Source: Verrucomicrobiota bacterium (lineage in GTDB: Bacteria; Verrucomicrobiota; Verrucomicrobiia; Opitutales; Opitutaceae). From it: a DNA stretch of 64,000 nucleotides. Both the position numbers and the translations under genes were made by a program. The stretch covers positions 124,001-188,000 of the forward strand of contig JACTNC010000063.1 of NCBI GenBank assembly GCA_014584295.1, in the 5' to 3' direction. The notes beneath the pieces are model-generated. The model saw nothing but the letters and a program-made list of their open reading frames with translations, had not been told where the DNA came from and made no database searches. Below are positions 37,279-47,243 of this stretch, piece by piece; within the stretch, counting starts at the first letter, position 1, and each line of letters opens with the position of its first letter.

Positions 37279-38367
37279 ATGCCTGACCGAACCGCGGAAC
37301 ACAAAGCTCATCTCGACTATCATTTCGCCAGCGACAACACCTCGGGCATCTGCCCTGAAGCCTGGGCCTCCCTGGAGGCAGCCAATCGGGGCCGCCTGCC
37401 CAGTTACGGCACCGACGACTGGACGCGACGCGCCTGCGACCGCATCCGCAGCCTCTTCGAGAAACCGGATGCCGAGGTCTTCTTCGTCTTCAACGGTACG
37501 GCAGCAAACTCCTTGTCGCTCGCATCTCTCTGCCAAAGCTACCACAGCGTGATCTGCCACGAGGCAGCCCACGTGGAAACGGACGAATGCGGTGCGCCCG
37601 AATTCTTTTCGAACGGCACAAAGATTCTCACCTCTCCCGGGCGCGACGGCAAACTCACCCCGGAGAGTGTGGAGGCGCTCATCCTCAAGCGGACAGACAT
37701 TCATTTTCCCAAGGCCAGGGTCCTTTCCCTGACACAGTCAACGGAATGGGGCACCGTCTACTCGGTCGCGGAAATCGCCGCTCTCAGCGCGCTCGCGAAA
37801 AGACACGGTCTCGCCGTTCACATGGACGGCTCGCGGTTTTCCAATGCAGCCGCAGCACTTGCATCGCGAAAAGCCGGACCCGGAGCGGCGATCTCGCCAG
37901 CAGACATCACCTGGAAGGCCGGCGTCGATGTGCTGTGCTTCGGGGGGACAAAAAACGGCATGACCACGAGCGAGGCGGTCGTCTTCTTCAACCCGGCGCT
38001 CGCCCGCGAATTCGACTACCGCTGCAAGCAGGCGGGCCAGCTCGCGTCAAAGATGCGCTTTCTCAGCGCCCAATGGCTCGGCATGCTGGAATCGGACGCA
38101 TGGCTTCGACATGCCGGACACGCCAACGCCATGACTCAAAAACTGGCGAACGCCCTGCGCGGCCTGCCCGGCATCCGCATCCTTGTGGAACCGGAGGTCA
38201 ATGCGCTGTTCGTTGACATCCCCTCCGCGGCAGCAAAGCGGATGCACGAAAAAGGGTGGCACTTTTACAACTTCATCGGCGCACAGGGATACCGCCTGAT
38301 GTGCTCGTGGGATACGAGACCGGATGACCTCGAACGCTTCGTTTCCGACCTGCGCGCCTCGCTTTAG
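37279..38367 (+). CDS. ltaE: Low-specificity threonine aldolase-type PLP enzyme
   Basis: 362 aa fold-type I PLP enzyme of the beta-eliminating lyase/threonine aldolase family, which splits L-threonine or allo-threonine to glycine and acetaldehyde. DNTSGICPEAW start region, FVFNGTAANSLSL, HMDGSRFSNAA (PLP-contacting Asp) and the PLP lysine Lys225 in FGGTKNGMTTSE. AGGAGA lies 10 bases before the ATG. Confidence 0.9.
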   Translation: MPDRTAEHKAHLDYHFASDNTSGICPEAWASLEAANRGRLPSYGTDDWTRRACDRIRSLFEKPDAEVFFVFNGTAANSLSLASLCQSYHSVICHEAAHVETDECGAPEFFSNGTKILTSPGRDGKLTPESVEALILKRTDIHFPKARVLSLTQSTEWGTVYSVAEIAALSALAKRHGLAVHMDGSRFSNAAAALASRKAGPGAAISPADITWKAGVDVLCFGGTKNGMTTSEAVVFFNPALAREFDYRCKQAGQLASKMRFLSAQWLGMLESDAWLRHAGHANAMTQKLANALRGLPGIRILVEPEVNALFVDIPSAAAKRMHEKGWHFYNFIGAQGYRLMCSWDTRPDDLERFVSDLRASL

Positions 38368-38398
38368 GTCCGAAACCTGCTAGCAAGTACGTCGCACC

Positions 38399-39259
38399 AT
38401 GAAACTGCACGTCACCCACCTGAGCCGTTACGAATATGAGCGCACCGTAACGTTCTCACCCCACCACCTCTACCTGCGCCCGAGGGAGACTCCCCTGCTG
38501 CGGGTAAACTCCTTTGGCTTCAACATCTCGCCCGACGCCAAGCTTGTCTGGACACGAGACGCCCACGACGTCCTGCTGGCGACCGCCTATTTCTGGGACG
38601 GCGCGCAGGCATTGAGCATCCGCACGGATTTCGAGGTCGAAACACATGACAGCAATCCGTTCGACTTCATTCTCAAGCCACACGCGACGACTTTTCCGTT
38701 TTCCTACACGCCGCTGGAACGGCTCAGTCTTGCCCCCTACCTGTCGCCGCCATCCGCCGAAACACAGAAGCTCCTGCATGCCTGGCTGCACGAGCAGGGA
38801 TTCCAACCTTCCGGTGATACCGTGCCTTTCATCACCAATCTCAACCGGCTGCTGTATTCATCCATGGACTACGTCAGACGGGATGCCCCGGGAATCCAGG
38901 ACGCGCGCACAACATTGTCCCGCAAGGGCGGGGCCTGCCGCGACTACGCAGTCCTGCTCACCGAGCTCTGCAGGACGCTGGGCCTCGCTGCGCGCTTCGT
39001 CAGCGGCTATGTGTATTCAGAGCCCAATGACAATCACAGGTCGCTCGGAGCCATGCACGCCTGGACGGAAGTCTATCTGCCCGGCGCGGGCTGGAAGGGC
39101 TTGGATCCGACCCATGGGGTTTTCTGCGATGACTCCTTCATTCCAGTCGCCCACGCGCCGTCGGCCGAAAGCGTGAACCCGATTCAGGGAAGCATTTACA
39201 GCCAGTCCCGTGTCCAGAGTTCCCTGCTGACCGATGTAAGAGTGGAGAAGCGTGGGTGA
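38399..39259 (+). CDS. Transglutaminase-like cysteine protease domain protein
   Basis: 286 aa: N-terminal beta-sandwich (MKLHVTHLSRYEYERTVTFS, typical of bacterial transglutaminase N domains) and a C-terminal transglutaminase-like core with Cys180 (GGACRDYA), His220 (MHAWTEVY) and Asp236 (GLDPTHG). No signal peptide, so it is cytosolic. Such proteins are predicted peptidases, often next to alpha-E and circularly permuted ATP-grasp genes; those partners are not adjacent here. Confidence 0.9.
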   Translation: MKLHVTHLSRYEYERTVTFSPHHLYLRPRETPLLRVNSFGFNISPDAKLVWTRDAHDVLLATAYFWDGAQALSIRTDFEVETHDSNPFDFILKPHATTFPFSYTPLERLSLAPYLSPPSAETQKLLHAWLHEQGFQPSGDTVPFITNLNRLLYSSMDYVRRDAPGIQDARTTLSRKGGACRDYAVLLTELCRTLGLAARFVSGYVYSEPNDNHRSLGAMHAWTEVYLPGAGWKGLDPTHGVFCDDSFIPVAHAPSAESVNPIQGSIYSQSRVQSSLLTDVRVEKRG

Positions 39260-39300
39260 CCGCCACGCTCCTCCTTGAATTTCGAGACCGGTCCTATCGA

Positions 39301-40077
39301 CTACTTGGCGGGCGTGTTTGCCGCAGGCGTCGCAGCCGTGGGCTTCAGATCGAGGAGCTCGACATCAAAAATCAGCGTTGATGCAGGCGGAATTCCCGGG
39401 CGCGCGTCGTCGCCGTAGGCAAGATGCGGCGGAACATAGAGCTTAATCTTTCCGCCTTTGTTGATTTTCTGGAGTCCTTCGGTCCATCCGGGAATGACCT
39501 GGTCCAGCGCGAACTCGGCGGGCTCATTGCGCTGCATCGAGCTGTCAAAAACAGAGCCATCGATCAATTTTCCGGTATAGTGAACCTTGACGGTGTCGGT
39601 CGCCTTCGGGAACTCACCCGACCCCTGCTGCACGATCTCATAGGCGAGGCCGCTGGGAAGCGTTGTCACGCCGGGCTTCGCCTTCACTTCTGCCAGGAAC
39701 TTCGCCGAAGCGGCGAGTCCCTCCTGTTTGAGAACATCGAGATACTGCTGCTGCTTCTGCTGGAGAAACTTGTCCATCTCCGGCCCGATCTCCTCGAGCT
39801 TGTACGGTGCATCCTTGCCCGCCGCGGCGATCTGCAGGCCCTTGATGATGAGCGCAGTCTGCTCGGCTGTGAACTTGAGCTCGGTGATGCCGATCCGTTT
39901 TCCAACAAACCAGCCAAACGTTTCAAGCAACTGCTCCTCCGAGAATTTTGGCGCAGGGGCGGCAGGTGCAGCCGCTGCCGCAGGGGTGGCCGCGGGATCG
40001 GCCGGCGTCTGGGCGTGTGTCAGATGGGAGCAGGCAACTGTCACTGCAACCGTGGTGAAAATGCGGGTGAGATTCAT
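39301..40077 (-). CDS. Exported FKBP-type peptidyl-prolyl isomerase
   Basis: 258 aa. Signal peptide (IFTTVAVTVACSHLTHAQ), an Ala/Pro-rich spacer, the FKBP N-terminal helical dimerisation region, and a C-terminal FKBP domain (DTVKVHYTGKLIDGSVFDSS, VIPGWTEGLQ, YGDDARPGIPPASTLIFDVE). Helps fold exported proteins (FkpA/Mip-like). The start at 40077 is chosen to begin the signal peptide. Confidence 0.93.
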   Translation of the reverse strand: MNLTRIFTTVAVTVACSHLTHAQTPADPAATPAAAAAPAAPAPKFSEEQLLETFGWFVGKRIGITELKFTAEQTALIIKGLQIAAAGKDAPYKLEEIGPEMDKFLQQKQQQYLDVLKQEGLAASAKFLAEVKAKPGVTTLPSGLAYEIVQQGSGEFPKATDTVKVHYTGKLIDGSVFDSSMQRNEPAEFALDQVIPGWTEGLQKINKGGKIKLYVPPHLAYGDDARPGIPPASTLIFDVELLDLKPTAATPAANTPAK

Positions 40078-40330
40078 GGGTGATGGTGATGAGATCCGGA
40101 ACAAGGAGATTTGTTACCGTAAAAGTATCAAGCGTACGCTCCTGCCGCTGGTTGGCAAACCCTAATGAGCCACTCATGGGCCGACAGGACTTGAGCCGAT
40201 TTCCATCCCTGGCTGATCACAGCCGCCATATCCGCGCCCGGACCCTGGACCGTCGTTTCAACCAAGGTGCAATCAGGCTTTACTCGCTTGAGTCAGGGCA
40301 GCAAGACCGGTTGATTGATCCGCCTCGACC

Positions 40331-42247
40331 ATGCATCACGATCAATTTTGGACCAGCCAGGATGGACAGATTCTCCTGGTGAAGCCAAAGGACGACGCCA
40401 ACGCCACTCTGACTCTCGCCTTCTGGCCAAAAAACCCGGCCGAATTCGAGTTCCTCAAGGCCCATCTTTCCGACGTCCGTTTCACCCTGCGGAGCACGCT
40501 CGCCCGCATCGGGATAGAAATGCTGCTGCGCGGTCCTTTCTGCATCGACGGGAACCGGCTCACGATCGAAGCGGATGCCTTCATCTACGATACCAGTTTC
40601 CCCAACACGCCCTTTTGGAAGAAACTGCTCCGCCCGGGTGTCCCGGTAGGGCGCCTCTACTACGCACCCCCCGCCGCAAAACTGACCACCGCCGAGATCT
40701 GGGCGAGCGTAAAGGCAAACAAGATCAAGCTGCCCAACACCATCAGCATTGATCGGGACGGACGCGTTTACCTCACCCCGCATCAAGTCACCTATACCCT
40801 CAATCCCAAACTTCCCCGCGGCAGTTTCGAACGTCTCGTCGCCGGTGAAGCCGGTCGCGCCTACCTCGACAAGGTGCAGATCCGACGCGAGGCTTCACCG
40901 CTGACCGTCCCTCCCCGCTCGGGCATCCTCACAAGCTGCTCCATGTATTTGAAGGAGCACTACGTCGTGCTCAACCAGGGCGAGGGCCATTTTGGCATCC
41001 ACACCAGCGCAGTCCTGCTCGATCCGCTCAAGACCTTCGGCACAAATGTCATGCTGGAGATCTACAACACGGGCGACCAGCCGGTGGTGAACCCCCTGGT
41101 CTCCGTCGAAATTTTCCGCGCCCCGCCGCCCACCGATCCGGAAACAAAGTCCATCGCCAAGCGCCGCACGCGCCTGCTTTCCACGGTCACGGACATCTAC
41201 CAATGCCTCGACGAGAATCCCCCGAAGAGCACCGTTGAAGCCCGCCCGAAAACCACGATCACCGTGCGCGGACAGAGCGCCCTGATGGAAAACGCCTGTC
41301 TGCTTTTTCAGGCAGGCAATCCACCCAGCCTGCGTGGCAAGCTTGCAGAGGCCCGGCTCGACGCCTGCGGTTACAAGACGATCGTGCAGGCACTCGACAA
41401 CGCCCCGCCGGACGCCGACACCCTGCTCATCGACTATTTTCCCAACCTGTTCGAAAATATCGAGCTCCTCACCCGCATCCACGAGTTCAAGCTCAAGCGC
41501 ATCGTTTTCCGCAAGCCGTCCCGCACCCACGGCTTCTTCCTCTCCAGCAACGCCCACAGCCGCCTGGACAATTTCTACGCCATCGGACTCGACGTCTACT
41601 GGTTCAACCCGACGATGGGCGACTTGTATGTTCACACCTACAAGAAGGATCAGGGGTTCTTTATCCGGGAAGAACTGGTCAAGCGCTTTGAGGGCGCGAC
41701 GATTCTCGCGTTCTACGGAAGCGCCGCGGGACTCGACGTCGAACAGACGCGCAGGATCTCAACCCTCATCGACACCCTCACCGGCTTCATCGGTCCCAAC
41801 GTGGGTGTGCTCACCGGTGGCGGAGGCGGGGTCATGCGGCTCGCCACCGACCAGGCGCGCAGCCAGGGCGCACTCACCGGCGCATGTTTTCTCGAACTCG
41901 AGGCCCAGCCTCCCGAACTCGGCGTCGATTTCTTCAATACCTTTCAGGAGCATTCCCGTCACTTCCGCCAAAAGTGGTTTGAAGTGGCCGATTTCTGCAT
42001 CTTCAACGTCGGCGGTGTCGGCACGCTTGAGGAAATCGGAATCGAGCTCTGCAATCTCAAACTCGGAATACGCCAGCGCGTGCCCTATGTCTTCTTTGAT
42101 TCGACCTTCTTTGCCGACCTCCGTGGCCAATTGCAGGAAATGGTCCGCACCGGACGGGCTCCGGCGTGGATGCTCGACTTCATCCTGTTCTCGGACGACC
42201 CCGAGGAGGTGGTCGCCTTCTACCGCAAGAAACTTCAGGTCCTCTGA
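40331..42247 (+). CDS. Large protein with C-terminal LOG/lysine-decarboxylase-like domain
   Basis: 638 aa. The last ~190 residues form a LOG-type Rossmann domain: LAFYGSAAGLDVEQTRR, GVLTGGGGGVMRLATDQARS (residues ~495), HFRQKWFEVADF and NVGGVGTLEEIGIEL (~559), close to the PGGxGTxxE signature but with Val for Pro. LOG enzymes cleave nucleotide 5'-monophosphates at the N-glycosidic bond. The ~440 residues before it are not recognised and look folded and cytosolic; the usual stand-alone LOG protein is under 250 aa. Upstream of purD by 24 bases, perhaps cotranscribed. Confidence 0.85.
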   Translation: MHHDQFWTSQDGQILLVKPKDDANATLTLAFWPKNPAEFEFLKAHLSDVRFTLRSTLARIGIEMLLRGPFCIDGNRLTIEADAFIYDTSFPNTPFWKKLLRPGVPVGRLYYAPPAAKLTTAEIWASVKANKIKLPNTISIDRDGRVYLTPHQVTYTLNPKLPRGSFERLVAGEAGRAYLDKVQIRREASPLTVPPRSGILTSCSMYLKEHYVVLNQGEGHFGIHTSAVLLDPLKTFGTNVMLEIYNTGDQPVVNPLVSVEIFRAPPPTDPETKSIAKRRTRLLSTVTDIYQCLDENPPKSTVEARPKTTITVRGQSALMENACLLFQAGNPPSLRGKLAEARLDACGYKTIVQALDNAPPDADTLLIDYFPNLFENIELLTRIHEFKLKRIVFRKPSRTHGFFLSSNAHSRLDNFYAIGLDVYWFNPTMGDLYVHTYKKDQGFFIREELVKRFEGATILAFYGSAAGLDVEQTRRISTLIDTLTGFIGPNVGVLTGGGGGVMRLATDQARSQGALTGACFLELEAQPPELGVDFFNTFQEHSRHFRQKWFEVADFCIFNVGGVGTLEEIGIELCNLKLGIRQRVPYVFFDSTFFADLRGQLQEMVRTGRAPAWMLDFILFSDDPEEVVAFYRKKLQVL

Positions 42248-42271
42248 GCCCGCGGCTTCGCACGATCGCAC

Positions 42272-43555
42272 ATGACCGCCCTCCCCCGCTCAGTCCTCGT
42301 TGTTGGTTCCGGCGGCCGTGAACATGCCCTGGTGCGCTCGCTGCTCGCTTCCCCTTCCGCACCCCGGGTGATCGCGGCTCCCGGCAACGCAGGCATCGCC
42401 GAAACGGTAGCCTGTCACCCCGTCGCCGCAGATGATGTTTCCGGCCTTGTCGACCTCGCCCGAAAAGAGCGGATCGAATTTGTCGTGGTGGGACCGGAGG
42501 TGCCGCTCGCGTTGGGCCTCGTCGACCGGTTGCTCGAACTCGGCATCCCCGCCTACGGCCCGAAGGCGGACGGTGCGCGTCTTGAGGCCTCAAAGATCTA
42601 CACGAAGGAAATCCTCCAGAAATACCGGATACCCACCGCACCCGCGGCGTTCTTCCGGAATGCCGGGGACGCCATCGCCTACATTCGCGCGAGACCGGCG
42701 CCCATCGTCGTGAAAGCCGATGGGCTCGCGGCGGGAAAGGGCGTCGTGGTCGCACAATCCCACGCGGAGGCCGAAGCCGCCGTGCACGCGCTCCTTGCAC
42801 TGCCTTCGAATGGCACCGATGGGAAAATCCTCGTCGAGGACTGCCTGATCGGGGAGGAAACCTCCATCCTCGTTGTGGTTTCCGGGCGGGACTATGTCAT
42901 GCTTCCGTCGTCACAGGACCATAAGCGTATCGGCGACGGCGATACCGGGCCGAACACCGGGGGCATGGGCACCTATTCGCCAGCCGAGGTTGTGACGCCT
43001 GCGCTGTGGCACCGCATCGAAACCGAGATCGTCCGTCCTTCGGTGGAAGCGATCGCCTCCGAGGGAATTCACTTCTGCGGCACACTCTTCATCGGCATCA
43101 TGCTCACCGCGGACGGCCCCAGCGTGCTTGAGTACAACACCCGTTTCGGCGACCCCGAGACCCAGGTTGTCCTTCCGAGAATCGAGAGCGATGTCCTCGC
43201 TATGCTCTGGGCTGCATCCAATGGAACCCTATCGCAGTTCCGACTCCAGGTCCGATCGGAATCCGCCGTATGCGTCGTCATCGCCGCAAAGGGTTACCCC
43301 GGTTCCTATGCAAAGGGCGATGTCATCACTTTCCCCGCCAAACCGCCATCGGGCGTCACGTTTTTCCATGCCGGAACCGCACGCAAGGCGGACGGCGGCA
43401 TCGTCACCGCAGGAGGTCGCGTGCTCGGCGTGACAGCCCTCGGGGCAACGCTTAGATCTGCAGCCGACGCCGCCTACCGCGCATGCGGCGAGGTAAACTT
43501 CAATGGCATGTATTTCCGGCGCGATATCGGCGCCAGACAGCTTCGGCGATCATGA
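42272..43555 (+). CDS. purD: Phosphoribosylamine-glycine ligase
   Basis: 427 aa ATP-grasp enzyme of de novo purine synthesis. VLVVGSGGREHALVRSL opens the N domain, followed by YGPKADGARLEASKIYTKEI, VKADGLAAGKGVVVA, QDHKRIGDGDTGPNTGGMGT and LEYNTRFGDPETQVVL. Complete. The stop overlaps the start of the next gene by four bases. Confidence 0.97.
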   Translation: MTALPRSVLVVGSGGREHALVRSLLASPSAPRVIAAPGNAGIAETVACHPVAADDVSGLVDLARKERIEFVVVGPEVPLALGLVDRLLELGIPAYGPKADGARLEASKIYTKEILQKYRIPTAPAAFFRNAGDAIAYIRARPAPIVVKADGLAAGKGVVVAQSHAEAEAAVHALLALPSNGTDGKILVEDCLIGEETSILVVVSGRDYVMLPSSQDHKRIGDGDTGPNTGGMGTYSPAEVVTPALWHRIETEIVRPSVEAIASEGIHFCGTLFIGIMLTADGPSVLEYNTRFGDPETQVVLPRIESDVLAMLWAASNGTLSQFRLQVRSESAVCVVIAAKGYPGSYAKGDVITFPAKPPSGVTFFHAGTARKADGGIVTAGGRVLGVTALGATLRSAADAAYRACGEVNFNGMYFRRDIGARQLRRS

Positions 43556-44289
43556 CGCTTCTCCAATCGAAAAAATCGATCACCCGCGGACTCTGCCTGC
43601 TCGCAGGCCTGCTCCTCTGCAGCCCCTTCATCGGACAGGCTTCCACCCCCGCAGATGCGTCCGACGGGGTCCCTTTGATCAGCGGGCTCGTGTACAAGCG
43701 CCTGCAAACGCTGCACGCGCCTCCCGCCAAGCTGCCCACGGGTGCGGCCGTGATCGACCTGCGAGGCACGCGCATCGCGTCCCCTGAATCAGTGGCCAAC
43801 ATCGGAAGCTGGGTGAAGGACTCGTCCCACCCGCCGCTTCGCCTCGTCCTGATCGACTCGACGACCGCCGCGGAAATCGTGCAAGGGCTGGAAGGAAGAC
43901 ATCGTTACCTGATCACTCTCGGCGCCGCCTCTCCTGCGATCAGTCCGGACGTGACAGTTGCAACCTCGCTGCGTGCGGATGAACAGGCACGCGATGCCCT
44001 GGACACCGGAAAGTCGCCTCAGGAACTGCTGCCCTCAAAGCTCGACAAGCGACGCTACGACGAGGCCGCGATGGTGCGCGACCACGCCAACGGTGTACCC
44101 GTCCCCGATTCTCCGCCGGACCTGTCGGATCCGGAGGATAAAGACGCCATCGCGCCATGGGCTCCATCAGCCAATAAAGCATCGCCGTCTCAATCGTCAC
44201 CGCCAGCTTCACTCCAGGACGCCGTCCTCCAGCGAGCCATTCATCTCTACGAGGCGCTCGTTGCACTGAAGCGCATCCGCGGCACATGA
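43552..44289 (+). CDS. Exported protein of unknown function coupled to purD
   Basis: 245 aa. Signal peptide (GLCLLAGLLLCSPFIGQAS), a mixed alpha/beta middle (GAAVIDLRGTRIASPESVAN, RYLITLGAASPAI), then a Pro/Ser-rich low-complexity stretch and a short C-terminal helix (AVLQRAIHLYEALVALKRIR). ATG at 43552 overlaps the purD stop (ATGA). No recognised family; the link with purD may be only transcriptional. Confidence 0.8.
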   Translation: MTLLQSKKSITRGLCLLAGLLLCSPFIGQASTPADASDGVPLISGLVYKRLQTLHAPPAKLPTGAAVIDLRGTRIASPESVANIGSWVKDSSHPPLRLVLIDSTTAAEIVQGLEGRHRYLITLGAASPAISPDVTVATSLRADEQARDALDTGKSPQELLPSKLDKRRYDEAAMVRDHANGVPVPDSPPDLSDPEDKDAIAPWAPSANKASPSQSSPPASLQDAVLQRAIHLYEALVALKRIRGT

Positions 44290-44374
44290 TCTCCTTCCCT
44301 GAAATCCGAACGCAGGCGGGGGTTCGGAGAGAATTGCCTTTCCGTTCAAATCGTTTTCGTTGACCCAGCTTCGC

Positions 44375-44863
44375 ATGAATTCCGCCGGATACGTCATCAT
44401 GATCTGCACAGCCAACATCTGCCGCAGTCCGATGGCGGCTGGCCTGCTGGCGCATGCCCTCGCGGCGCAACCCGAGCCACTGCGGTCGATCAAGGTCATT
44501 TCAGCAGGAGTATCCTGCCGCGCCGGGGAAACGGTTTCGCCCCATTCCGTTACCGCGATGAAGAAGGTGGGGATCGATATTTCGGAGCACAAGAGTCAGC
44601 CGCTGACCCAGGAACTCGTGTCCAATGCCCTGGCGATCTTCGGTATGACCGAGACGCACCGCACCGTCGTCCAGCTCCAGTTTTTCCCCGAACCCGGAAC
44701 CCTGTTCCTGTTGAGGGAATTCCTGCCCGAGGGAGCCCACCGCGAAATTGCGGATCCCTTTGGCGGACCGCTCTCCGAGTACGAAACGAGCCGGGACGAA
44801 ATGGTGGAGGCGATCCCTTCCGTCGTGGCGTTTCTCAAGGAGCGGACATCCCGAACCTCCTAG
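44375..44863 (+). CDS. Low-molecular-weight protein phosphatase
   Basis: 162 aa. P-loop CTANICRS (Cys11, Arg17) and the catalytic acid Asp in ADPFGGPLSEYE match the LMW-PTP family. Bacillus YwlE, a protein-arginine phosphatase, has Thr at the loop position occupied here by Ile15; Ile is the tyrosine-phosphatase form, so tyrosine specificity is more likely (inference). It precedes glyA by about 100 bases, a neighbourhood also found in Firmicutes. ATG 44375 preferred over TTG 44360. Confidence 0.9.
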   Translation: MNSAGYVIMICTANICRSPMAAGLLAHALAAQPEPLRSIKVISAGVSCRAGETVSPHSVTAMKKVGIDISEHKSQPLTQELVSNALAIFGMTETHRTVVQLQFFPEPGTLFLLREFLPEGAHREIADPFGGPLSEYETSRDEMVEAIPSVVAFLKERTSRTS

Positions 44864-44965
44864 GTTTTTTGGTTTCCGAAGGCAGGGTTTCCTGTCTAGC
44901 TGAGCCCTTTTCCCGGGCCGCCTTCAAGGGCCCGTTTGCCGCCGCCTCGCCACTTTTCCAACACC

Positions 44966-46231
44966 ATGCTCAACACCCAGCCTCTCGCAACGGTTGACCC
45001 TGAAATCAACGCCGCCATTTCGGCCGAGTTCGCCCGCCAGCAAAGCCACCTGGAGCTGATCGCCTCGGAAAATTATACCTACCCCGCCGTCATGGAGGCG
45101 CAGGGCAGCGTCCTCACCAACAAGTACGCGGAGGGCTACCCGGGCAAACGCTGGTATGGCGGCTGCGAACATGTCGACAAGGTCGAGTCACTCGCCATCG
45201 AGCGCGCCAAGCGCCTTTTCGGAGCAGAGCACGCCAACGTGCAGCCCCATTCCGGCGCACAGGCCAACTTCGCTGTCTACGCGTCGGTGCTGTCGCCGGG
45301 CGACAAGGTTCTCGGCATGAACCTCTCGCACGGTGGTCACCTGACCCATGGCAATCCCGCCAACTTCTCGGGCAAGCTGTATCAGTTTTTCCAATACGGC
45401 GTGCGTGAGGACAATGGCCTGATCGACTACGACGAACTCGCCGCCGTCGCCAAGCGCGAGCAGCCGAAAATGATCACCGTCGGGGCCAGCGCCTACTCGC
45501 GCACAATCGATTTCGCAGCGATGGGCGAGATCGCCCGAAGCGTGGGTGCCCTGCTGTTCGCCGACATTGCCCACATCGCGGGGCTGATCGCCGGCGGCGT
45601 GCATCCCTCGCCCGTCGCCCACGCGGACTTCGTCACCACGACAACCCACAAGACGCTGCGCGGCCCCCGGGGCGGACTGATCCTGTGCAAGGCCGCACAT
45701 GCGAAGGCGGTCGATTCAGCCGTGTTTCCCGGCGCCCAAGGCGGACCGCTCATGCATGTGATCGCTGCCAAGGCGGTCTGCTTCAACGAATGCCTGAAGC
45801 CCGATTTCGCCCGCTACGCCCAGCAGATCGTGAAGAACGCCAAGGCCCTTGCCGCCGCCATGATGGCGAAGGGTTACAAGGTGGTCTCCGGCGGCACCGA
45901 CAACCATCTCTTCCTCGTAGACCTTCGCCACAACCTCCCGGAGCTCACCGCCAAGAAGGCCCAGGAGACGCTCGATCTGGCGCACATCACGCTAAACAAG
46001 AACACCGTGCCGTTCGAAACCCGCTCGCCCTTCCAGGCCTCGGGCATTCGCATCGGAACACCCGCAATGACAACGCGCGGATTGACGGAGCCCGACATGC
46101 CCTTGGTCGCCGAAGCCATTGACATCGTCCTGAAGGCAGCGGGCACCCCAAATGAGGCAGCAGCCCTGGCGGATGCCCGCGGACGCGTCGACCTGCTCGC
46201 CAAACGCTATCCGCTTCCGTACAAACGGTAG
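44966..46231 (+). CDS. glyA: Serine hydroxymethyltransferase
   Basis: 421 aa PLP enzyme making glycine and 5,10-methylene-tetrahydrofolate from serine. [40 protein letters not shown], and PLP lysine Lys229 in [13 protein letters not shown]. Complete. Together with purD nearby it supplies glycine and one-carbon units for purine synthesis. Confidence 0.97.
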   Translation: MLNTQPLATVDPEINAAISAEFARQQSHLELIASENYTYPAVMEAQGSVLTNKYAEGYPGKRWYGGCEHVDKVESLAIERAKRLFGAEHANVQPHSGAQANFAVYASVLSPGDKVLGMNLSHGGHLTHGNPANFSGKLYQFFQYGVREDNGLIDYDELAAVAKREQPKMITVGASAYSRTIDFAAMGEIARSVGALLFADIAHIAGLIAGGVHPSPVAHADFVTTTTHKTLRGPRGGLILCKAAHAKAVDSAVFPGAQGGPLMHVIAAKAVCFNECLKPDFARYAQQIVKNAKALAAAMMAKGYKVVSGGTDNHLFLVDLRHNLPELTAKKAQETLDLAHITLNKNTVPFETRSPFQASGIRIGTPAMTTRGLTEPDMPLVAEAIDIVLKAAGTPNEAAALADARGRVDLLAKRYPLPYKR

Positions 46232-46284
46232 CCAGGCCGCAACGCGACCAGGGCGGCGCCGCTGTCACCCTTCATTTCGAGACC

Positions 46285-47214
46285 ATGACAACACGATCTG
46301 CTCTGCTCGCGACCACAACCTCCCTCGCCCTGGCAGCTCAAACGGCAATGGGCGCTCCCGCTGACAATACCGTCATCCCCTTGTGGCCCGAAGGTGTGCC
46401 GCAATCCGGCATCAATCTCAAGGTCAAGGCCGGCAGCCCAGCAGCAGTTGATCCCGCCAGGGAGCCCTCTATCACCTACCTCAAGCCCGCGGTCGATCGT
46501 GCCAAGGGATCTGCGGTGATCGTCATTCCAGGGGGAGGCTATTCAACCGTCGTGACCGATCGCGAAGGCACGCAGTATGCACGATGGCTGGGCACCTTGG
46601 GCATCACGGGATTCGTGCTCAACTACCGGATCAAGGACTACGGCCATCCCGCTCCCCTTCAGGACATCGCACGCGCCGTGCGGCTGGTCCGCTCGCGCGC
46701 CGCAGAGTTCGGCGTTCTCCCCGACCGGATCGGTGCCATGGGAAGTTCCGCGGGCGGCCATCTCGCCGCGTGCGCGGGCACGCTCTTTGATCATGCCGAT
46801 GCCCGAACCGGAGCCGAAATCGACAGCGTAAGCGCCCGGCCGGATTTCCTGATTCTGATGTATCCGGTCATCACCTTCGAGGATCCGGTGGCGCACGCAG
46901 GTTCGCGTGTATCGCTCCTCGGCAAGGCGCCGACCCGGAAACTGCTCGAGCTGTTGTCGGTCGAAAAGCAGGTGACCGCACGCACGCCCCCGACGCTTCT
47001 GTTTCATGCGCAGGACGACCGGACCGTGCCCGTGGAAAACAGCATCCTTTTCTACCAGGCATTGACTCGCGCCAAGGTGCCCGCGGACATGCACCTCTTT
47101 CAGCATGGCGGCCATGGCTTCGCCATGAAACGCGGCTTTGGATCCACATCCGACTGGCCCACTCTCGCGGAGGCGTGGCTCCGGGAACAAGGGGTGATTC
47201 CTTCTGATCGGTAG
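46285..47214 (+). CDS. Exported alpha/beta-hydrolase esterase (acetyl-xylan-esterase-like)
   Basis: 309 aa. Signal peptide (ALLATTTSLALAAQTAMGAP), oxyanion-hole region VIVIPGGGYSTVV, nucleophile elbow GSSAGGH, acid in HAQDDRTVP and His in GGHGFAM. The BD-FAE/Axe-type layout suggests deacetylation or de-esterification of plant polysaccharide. It converges on a GH43-like gene. Confidence 0.9.
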   Translation: MTTRSALLATTTSLALAAQTAMGAPADNTVIPLWPEGVPQSGINLKVKAGSPAAVDPAREPSITYLKPAVDRAKGSAVIVIPGGGYSTVVTDREGTQYARWLGTLGITGFVLNYRIKDYGHPAPLQDIARAVRLVRSRAAEFGVLPDRIGAMGSSAGGHLAACAGTLFDHADARTGAEIDSVSARPDFLILMYPVITFEDPVAHAGSRVSLLGKAPTRKLLELLSVEKQVTARTPPTLLFHAQDDRTVPVENSILFYQALTRAKVPADMHLFQHGGHGFAMKRGFGSTSDWPTLAEAWLREQGVIPSDR

Positions 47215-47243
47215 GGGCTGCCCCCAGTCGATCATCGGCAAAC

